Source: Thioalkalivibrio sulfidiphilus
Lineage (GTDB): Bacteria > Pseudomonadota > Gammaproteobacteria > Ectothiorhodospirales > Ectothiorhodospiraceae
DNA: 64,000 nucleotides
Reading direction: 5' to 3'
Assembly: GCF_000377945.1 (NCBI RefSeq)
Contig: NZ_KB898925.1
Coordinates: 50,175 to 114,174 of the forward strand
The notes under the pieces were generated by a model. The model ran no database searches, was not told where the DNA came from, and saw only the letters and a list, made by a program, of their open reading frames with translations. Below, one piece after another: positions 59,532-64,000 of the stretch. How positions within the stretch are numbered: the stretch's first letter is position 1; every line of letters begins with the position of its first letter. The position numbers were made by a program, and so were the translations under genes.

Positions 59532-60224
59532 TCAATCGTCGTCGTCTTCTTCCTGCTCTTCGAGCCAGTCCTCGTAGTCTTCACGCTTCTCGTCGATGAA
59601 GTCCTCGATCACGTCGAAGAGGTTCTCGTCCATCAGCTCCAGGGACTTCAGCACACCGGTCATTTCCCAGATGGTGTACATCTCCACGGAGGTCTTCAGG
59701 GACACTTCCCAGGCCGTTTCCACGGTCTGCAGGGTCTTCACGGGGATGGCCTTGCGCAGGATGCGCAGATCGCCTTCCACCTTCTGGATGTTCGGACCCC
59801 AGTCCGGGAAGTGGTCCGGCTGGATCATGTCGGGGGAGAGCTGGTTGCCGGTGGTGATCAGCTTGAGCATCACGCGGCCGAAGGGACGCAGCACGTCCTT
59901 GGCGGACTGCATCTCGTGCTTGATGGCCACCTCGCGCATGATGGCGACCAGGCCACCAGGGGAGTTCTTGAAGGGGCAACGGGCCGCACAGGTCATGCAC
60001 TGGGCACAGGCCCAGATCTTTTCCTGCATGGCGTCATAGATCTGCTCGACGTTCTCGGTCCACAGCAGCTGCACGATCTCACGGGGGGAGTAGTCGTAGA
60101 ACTGAGCTGAGGGGCACGTTGCGGTGCAGATCCCACAGTTCAGGCAGCCATTCAATTCGTGGTCGTAACGGAAGTCGCCACGAATGTCATCATAGATCTG
60201 CTGCATCTCGGCATAAGTTGCCAT
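59532..60224 (-). CDS. shdrC1: sHdrC1, heterodisulfide reductase subunit C-like protein
   Basis: The 230-aa protein has two [4Fe-4S] motifs (CLNCGICTATCP at ~27 and CAQCMTCAARCP at ~73) and an acidic C-terminus (LEEQEEDDDD). I chose the ATG at 60224, seven bases after GAGG, over the GTG two codons upstream. It is the first gene of the shdr run; its promoter should lie in 60225-60490. Confidence 0.93.
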   Translation of the reverse strand: MATYAEMQQIYDDIRGDFRYDHELNGCLNCGICTATCPSAQFYDYSPREIVQLLWTENVEQIYDAMQEKIWACAQCMTCAARCPFKNSPGGLVAIMREVAIKHEMQSAKDVLRPFGRVMLKLITTGNQLSPDMIQPDHFPDWGPNIQKVEGDLRILRKAIPVKTLQTVETAWEVSLKTSVEMYTIWEMTGVLKSLELMDENLFDVIEDFIDEKREDYEDWLEEQEEDDDD

Positions 60225-60490
60225 TTTCACACCTCGCTGGCAGAAATCAGTGCTCGTTTAAAACCCCAGTATTTAAGTCAACTTTTGGGTTTCGACGAGT
60301 ATAGATCAGGAATTCGGACCCGGACTATTGCCCACAGTCGCGCCGTCGTTATTAAGTTCGATCGGGTATCTTCAAGCCACTCCGGGGACCCGGAGAAGCA
60401 CACTTGCCTGGTGCCTGAAAGGTCCATCCGGCCTGCCCTCTTTCGGGTCGAGGGCCAGACCGGACGGCCCTGAAGAAGAATCCTAGCGGA
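60225..60490. promoter_or_regulatory. Upstream region of shdrC1
   Basis: The 266-base gap between tusA and shdrC1 should hold the shdr promoter. It is more AT-rich near 60247-60290 (TTTAAAACCCCAGTATTTAAG), which could contain it. I find no clear operator and no regulator gene of the sHdrR (ArsR) type in the window. Confidence 0.35.
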
Positions 60491-60721
60491 TCAGCCCTTC
60501 TTCATCAGGAAGTAGAACTTGCCGCCTTCCTCACGGTGCTCCATCAGCTCGTTGCCGGTCTGCTTGGCGAAGGCCTCGAAGTCCTTCACAGCGCCCGGAT
60601 CGGTGGCGATGATGTGCAGCACCTGGCCGCTGCTCAGGGAGGCCAGGGCCTTCTTGGCGCGCAGAATCGGCAGGGGGCAGTTCAGGCCGGAGGCATCGAG
60701 TTCCTGATCGAAATTAGCCAT
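60491..60721 (-). CDS. tusA: TusA, sulfur carrier protein
   Basis: TusA carries persulfide sulfur between rhodanese, DsrE-type proteins and DsrC or sHdr. The 76-aa protein has the CPxP motif with Cys15 (LNCPLPILRAKKAL). It is upstream of shdrC1 on the same strand and downstream of the rhodanese gene, the usual rhd-tusA arrangement of sulfur oxidisers. Confidence 0.95.
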   Translation of the reverse strand: MANFDQELDASGLNCPLPILRAKKALASLSSGQVLHIIATDPGAVKDFEAFAKQTGNELMEHREEGGKFYFLMKKG

Positions 60722-60871
60722 GTTTCCAATCTCCTTAGTCTTTAAGGTTAATTATTGGGACTTCTTCACTCGGCACACAAGGCAAAGCTTATATTCTTAT
60801 ATTCAGGGGCCATCAAACTACAGGTCCATGACGCCCCCAAACCACTCAAAAATTTTTATGGATGTACCAGC

Positions 60872-61228
60872 TTAGCTTATTCCGACAGCCATTGCAGGGG
60901 CTTCATCCAGGTTTGCCAGGGGCAGTCCGGATCCGGCCCACCCCATGATGCCGCCACGCAGATTGTAGACCTCATCCAGCCCGTGCTGGGCCAGGAAAGC
61001 ACAGGCCTGGGCCGAGCGGGCGCCGCTCTGGCAATAGATGACCAGAGGCGTATCGCCACCTAGCTCCTGCACCCGCAGGGGCAGCAGATGCAGGGGCAAG
61101 GCCTCGGCGCCGGGGATCACGCCCCGGGCGGTCTCCGCCGGGGTGCGCACGTCCAGCAAACGGAAGCCGTGGCCGGTGTCCTGCCACTGACGCAGCGTGG
61201 CGGTATCGATTTCCTTGAAGCCGTACAT
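60872..61228 (-). CDS. Single-domain rhodanese
   Basis: The 118-aa sulfurtransferase has active-site Cys66 in the loop CQSGARS and the N-terminal LLDVRTPAE. It would take sulfane sulfur from thiosulfate or low-molecular-weight persulfides and pass it to TusA, encoded 150 bases downstream. GAGGAGG precedes the ATG at 61228. Confidence 0.92.
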   Translation of the reverse strand: MYGFKEIDTATLRQWQDTGHGFRLLDVRTPAETARGVIPGAEALPLHLLPLRVQELGGDTPLVIYCQSGARSAQACAFLAQHGLDEVYNLRGGIMGWAGSGLPLANLDEAPAMAVGIS

Positions 61229-61484
61229 GTGACCTCCTCAGATATCACAGGGCCCGGCACTGTCCGGCCGGGGCTCGCCCATAAAATCTGGCCCATAAAA
61301 TCTGGCGTTGGGCGCAGCACCATAATAATATTTAAATATTCTACTTGGCCCCAGGCCTCCGAGTCTAGGCATCAGGTATTCGAGGACCCCGACCGTGGAA
61401 CGGATTCTCCGCGCCACGGTCTTATCTGTCGGTGTCTGGCGTGGTAAGGTTCCGGCGCTTTCGCGCACCGACTTCAACTGCTTT

Positions 61485-61811
61485 ATGGAGAGTGAAGCCT
61501 TGGATAAGAGCAATTTTTCCGTCGACACCCAGTACACGATCACCCTGAAGGATGAGAGCGGCAAGCTGCGTCCGGCCAACATCTATGTATACCGTCTGTA
61601 CGACGACTTCATGATCGCCCGGCGCACCAGCGGCAACCAGACCGGCATGCTGTTCAAGATCCCCTACGAGAACATCACCAAGATCGTCAAGACCATCCCC
61701 GTGCAGGACAAGAAGCGCTTCATGCTGCCCGAGGCCGTGCTCAACCCGAAGGTCTGGGCCACCCGTGACACCATGATGGCCTACTCCTCCGCTCCGGGCC
61801 TGGGCAAGTAA
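61485..61811 (+). CDS. Conserved hypothetical protein
   Basis: The protein is soluble and beta-rich (VDTQYTITLKDESGKLRPAN, VYRLYDDFMIARRTSG, GMLFKIPYENITKIVK), like a small SH3- or PH-like domain. I took the ATG at 61485; a TTG at 61500 (MDKSNFSV) is preceded by GGAGAG seven bases upstream and may be the true start. It is divergent from the rhodanese gene and precedes the metalloprotease gene by 49 bases. Function unknown. Confidence 0.65.
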   Translation: MESEALDKSNFSVDTQYTITLKDESGKLRPANIYVYRLYDDFMIARRTSGNQTGMLFKIPYENITKIVKTIPVQDKKRFMLPEAVLNPKVWATRDTMMAYSSAPGLGK

Positions 61812-61860
61812 CCCACTTGCCGGACGAACCGGCTGGCCAGGGATCGGCCTTCCCGTCTCG

Positions 61861-63285
61861 ATGACAATTACCCGACGCCCGCCCGCCCTCCTCTCGCTGC
61901 TCATCCTGGCGCTGGTCTGGCTGTCATGGCCCGCACAGGCCGAACTGAACCTGCCGGAGATGGGCGACCCCTCCTCCGCACTGATCTCCCCCGGCCAGGA
62001 GCAGCAACTGGGCCGCACCCTGTTGCGCGAGGTACGCCGCACCCTGCCACTGGACCATGACCCGCTGATCAACAGCTACGTGCAGTCCCTGGGCCAGCGG
62101 CTGGTCTCAAGCACCCCCGACGCACATCCCTATTTCAGCTTCCTGGTGGTGGACGATCCGCGCATCAACGCCTTCGCCATGCCCGGGGGCATCATCGGGC
62201 TGAACACCGGCCTGATCACCGCCGCACGCAACGAGGCGGAGGTGGCGGCGGTCATCGCCCACGAAATCGCCCACGTGACCCAGCGCCACCTGGCACGCAT
62301 GTACGCGGGCAGTTCGCGCATCGACCTGGCCACGGGGCTGGCGGTGCTGGCGGGCATCATCGCCTCCGCCTACGACCCCAACGTGGGACAGGCGGCCATC
62401 ATCGGCGGTCTGGCCGCCGGCACCCAGGCGCGCATCAACCACACCCGGGCCAACGAACAGGAGGCCGACCGCATCGGCATCGCCATCCTGGCCGCGGCGG
62501 AGTACGACCCCCGCGCCATGCCCGGCTTCTTCGAGCGCATGATGATGCTGAGCCGCGCCAACCCGGACAGCGTGCCCGAATTCCTGCGTACCCACCCGGT
62601 GACCGCCAACCGCCTGAGTGACAGCCAGTCCCGCGCGGAGCAATACCCCAGGGATGGCTACCGGGAAGATTCCCTGGAATTCCGCGTGATCCAGGCCCGG
62701 ATCAACGCCCGCCAGGATCCCGGCCAGACGATCGCCGAACACACCCGCGGGCGCGACCGGGACGACCCGGTGAGCCGCTACGGCTACGCCACCGCCCTGC
62801 TCGCCCGTGGCGACACCCAGGGCGCTGTCCGGGCCCTGGATGGCCTGAATGACGAACAGATCCCCCGGGTGGCCCTCAACCTGCTGCAGGCGGAGATCGC
62901 CCAGCGGGACAACCGCCCTGATGAAGCCGTGAGGATCCTCGCCCGGCTCAACGATCTCTATCCACGCCACCTGCCCGTGGTGCATCACTACGCCGATGCC
63001 CTGCTGCTGACCGGCGAACCCCTCAGGGCCATCACGGTGATCGACAGCCTGCTCAACGAGGGCCGCGAGGAACCCGGCCTGCTGCACCTCAAGGCCCGGG
63101 CCGCCGACCAGGCCGGGCAGCGGGCCGTAAGCCAGGAGACCATGGCCGAGTACTACTTCTATCTGGGCCAGTACGGCGAATCCCTGCACCAGCTGGAGCT
63201 GGCCCTTCAGGCCCCGGACCTGACCCCCTTCGTGGAAGAGCGGATACGCAGCAAGCGCGACATCGTGCGCACCTGGATCCGCTGA
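61861..63285 (+). CDS. bepA: Periplasmic M48 metalloprotease with TPR domain (BepA-like)
   Basis: BepA (YfgC) is a periplasmic protease/chaperone for outer membrane protein assembly. The 474-aa protein has a signal peptide (cleavage after WPAQA, ~residue 27), the zinc motif HEIAH at residues 134-138 with a third ligand in NEQEADRIG, and a C-terminal TPR region (~290-470). The length and arrangement match E. coli BepA (487 aa). Confidence 0.9.
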   Translation: MTITRRPPALLSLLILALVWLSWPAQAELNLPEMGDPSSALISPGQEQQLGRTLLREVRRTLPLDHDPLINSYVQSLGQRLVSSTPDAHPYFSFLVVDDPRINAFAMPGGIIGLNTGLITAARNEAEVAAVIAHEIAHVTQRHLARMYAGSSRIDLATGLAVLAGIIASAYDPNVGQAAIIGGLAAGTQARINHTRANEQEADRIGIAILAAAEYDPRAMPGFFERMMMLSRANPDSVPEFLRTHPVTANRLSDSQSRAEQYPRDGYREDSLEFRVIQARINARQDPGQTIAEHTRGRDRDDPVSRYGYATALLARGDTQGAVRALDGLNDEQIPRVALNLLQAEIAQRDNRPDEAVRILARLNDLYPRHLPVVHHYADALLLTGEPLRAITVIDSLLNEGREEPGLLHLKARAADQAGQRAVSQETMAEYYFYLGQYGESLHQLELALQAPDLTPFVEERIRSKRDIVRTWIR

Positions 63286-63742
63286 CAACCCCCTCCCGCC
63301 CCTTAACCCGCATATCTCACCACCCTTCTACTGCGGCCGCCGATCTGCTCGCTGTGACGGGGCGTGCTCACTTCAGCCGGCTTGACGTAGTGTCGGCTAC
63401 GCCGGCGCCGTCTTCCGCTCCGCGCGCCCCGTCACAGCGGCATCTCGACGCCCTCCCTACGAACGGTGGTGAGACATGCGGGTTAAAACACTAGAAATTC
63501 AGCAACATCTAATATATCCGCCAGGTCTTGCCATGCCCGGCGAAATGGGTACCCTTAACCGTCGCCTTGCATCGACCCGCCCGCGCGGCACCGCTCAGCA
63601 AGGCGTTGAAACCCCTGGCAAACAGGCCGGCCGAGCGTCAGCGGTCCATCGCCCGCACCTCCTCGCAGCCCGGTCGTCCCGCCGGTTTCAGACCATCAGG
63701 AAGGTCACTACCCAAAAATCCATTTCAGTCTGGAGTCCAAAC
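63286..63742. other. Intergenic region with MITE-like repeat, upstream of soxY
   Basis: The 457-base gap holds the 184-base inverted-repeat element (63303-63486) and about 255 bases upstream of soxY that should hold its promoter. I find no convincing gene, and no clear promoter consensus. Confidence 0.6.
63303..63486. repeat. MITE-like nested inverted repeat, family I
   Basis: The termini TTAACCCGCATATCTCACCA (63303 on) and TGGTGAGACATGCGGGTTAA (to 63486) are inverted repeats with single-base differences. Inside them is a second inverted repeat, GCTGTGACGGGGCG against CGCCCCGTCACAGC (about 63350-63363 and 63425-63438), then a GC-rich core. It begins with TTAA. Overall it resembles a non-autonomous mobile element or a long hairpin. 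Confidence 0.8.
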
Positions 63743-64000
63743 ATGAACAGCAAGCGTCGTGTATTTCTGAAGGGCACCCTGGCCGCCAGCGCCGTGGGCG
63801 TCGCCGTGGGCGCGGGCATGCTCGCCCCCCGTACCGTCCTGGCCGCATGGCCCGAATCCGCCTTCGGTCCCCGTTCCGTCTCTGACGCCATCAAGAACGC
63901 CCTGGGCTCCGACTCCATGTCCGCCGGCGATATCAGCATCCAGGCCCCCGACATCGCCGAGAACGGCGCCGTGGTGCCCATCACCGTGGAAACCGGCATG
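63743..64000 (+). CDS. soxY: SoxY, sulfur-compound carrier (partial, 3' end outside window)
   Basis: SoxY is the periplasmic protein that, with SoxZ, holds the substrate on a C-terminal cysteine during thiosulfate oxidation. The visible 86 residues are the Tat signal (SKRRVFLKGTLAASAVGVAV) and the first beta-strands (SDAIKNALGSDSM, ENGAVVPITVETGM), which match SoxY. The C-terminal GGCG(G) motif lies beyond the edge. The ATG at 63743 has GGAG upstream. With rDsr present, a SoxYZ-AX-B system without SoxCD would be expected. Confidence 0.88.
   Translation, partial: MNSKRRVFLKGTLAASAVGVAVGAGMLAPRTVLAAWPESAFGPRSVSDAIKNALGSDSMSAGDISIQAPDIAENGAVVPITVETGM

Overview
The window is GC-rich, densely coded DNA that reads as a chromosome segment of a sulfur-oxidising, probably autotrophic gammaproteobacterium, most like the Thioalkalivibrio/Ectothiorhodospiraceae group. 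The evidence is a complete reverse dissimilatory sulfite reductase (rDsr) operon, a complete sulfur-oxidising heterodisulfide-reductase-like (sHdr) cluster with its lipoate-binding proteins and dedicated lipoate-assembly genes, the start of a soxY gene, and RuBisCO-activase genes cbbQ/cbbO. The genus is an inference. I see no rRNA, tRNA, transposase, phage gene or CRISPR array.

Layout. 1-4.8 kb: a leftward branched-chain amino acid and phospholipid run (ilvI, ilvH, ilvC, psd, pssA). 4.8-19.6 kb: a MutS2-like ATPase without Smr domain, an aldo/keto reductase, an HD-GYP phosphodiesterase, a histone-deacetylase-like protein, cbbO/cbbQ, a lipoate-ligase-like protein, several unknowns, and a NarX/NarL-type two-component pair. 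19.7-28 kb: siroheme synthase CysG with an S24-like peptidase, a Sel1 protein, TrpD2, small unknowns, a DUF3050 protein, and a leftward group facing dsr: TauD-like dioxygenase, 63-aa protein, a Cas6/Cmx6-like protein with no CRISPR, and a cysteine-less DsrC paralogue (RspA type). 28.3-41.1 kb: dsrABEFHCMKLJOPNR in canonical order. 41-48 kb: a PKHD hydroxylase, a DsrS candidate, a periplasmic protein and two FadL-type outer-membrane proteins. 48.3-61.2 kb, leftward: rhodanese, tusA, then shdrC1-B1-A-H-C2-B2, lbpA2, a DsrE-like gene, lbpA1, lipS2, slpl, lipT, lipS1. 61.5-64 kb: a conserved unknown, a BepA-like metalloprotease and soxY.

How it fits together. Rhodanese, TusA and DsrE-type proteins hand persulfide sulfur to DsrC (Dsr route) or to the sHdr complex and its lipoylated LbpA partners. 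DsrAB, with siroheme from CysG modified by DsrN, makes sulfite; DsrL and DsrMKJOP carry the electrons. The lip genes appear to make and attach lipoate on LbpA. Both cytoplasmic sulfane-sulfur oxidation systems sit within about 33 kb.

The strongest unexplained structure is intergenic. At least 17 long inverted repeats sit between genes, most with arms built from short tandem 7-9-base units. They fall into several sequence families but share one architecture, abut stop or start codons, and some are nested within each other or hold terminator-like hairpins. None lies inside the dsrA-dsrR run or among the shdr genes; only one decayed copy occurs in the lip segment.
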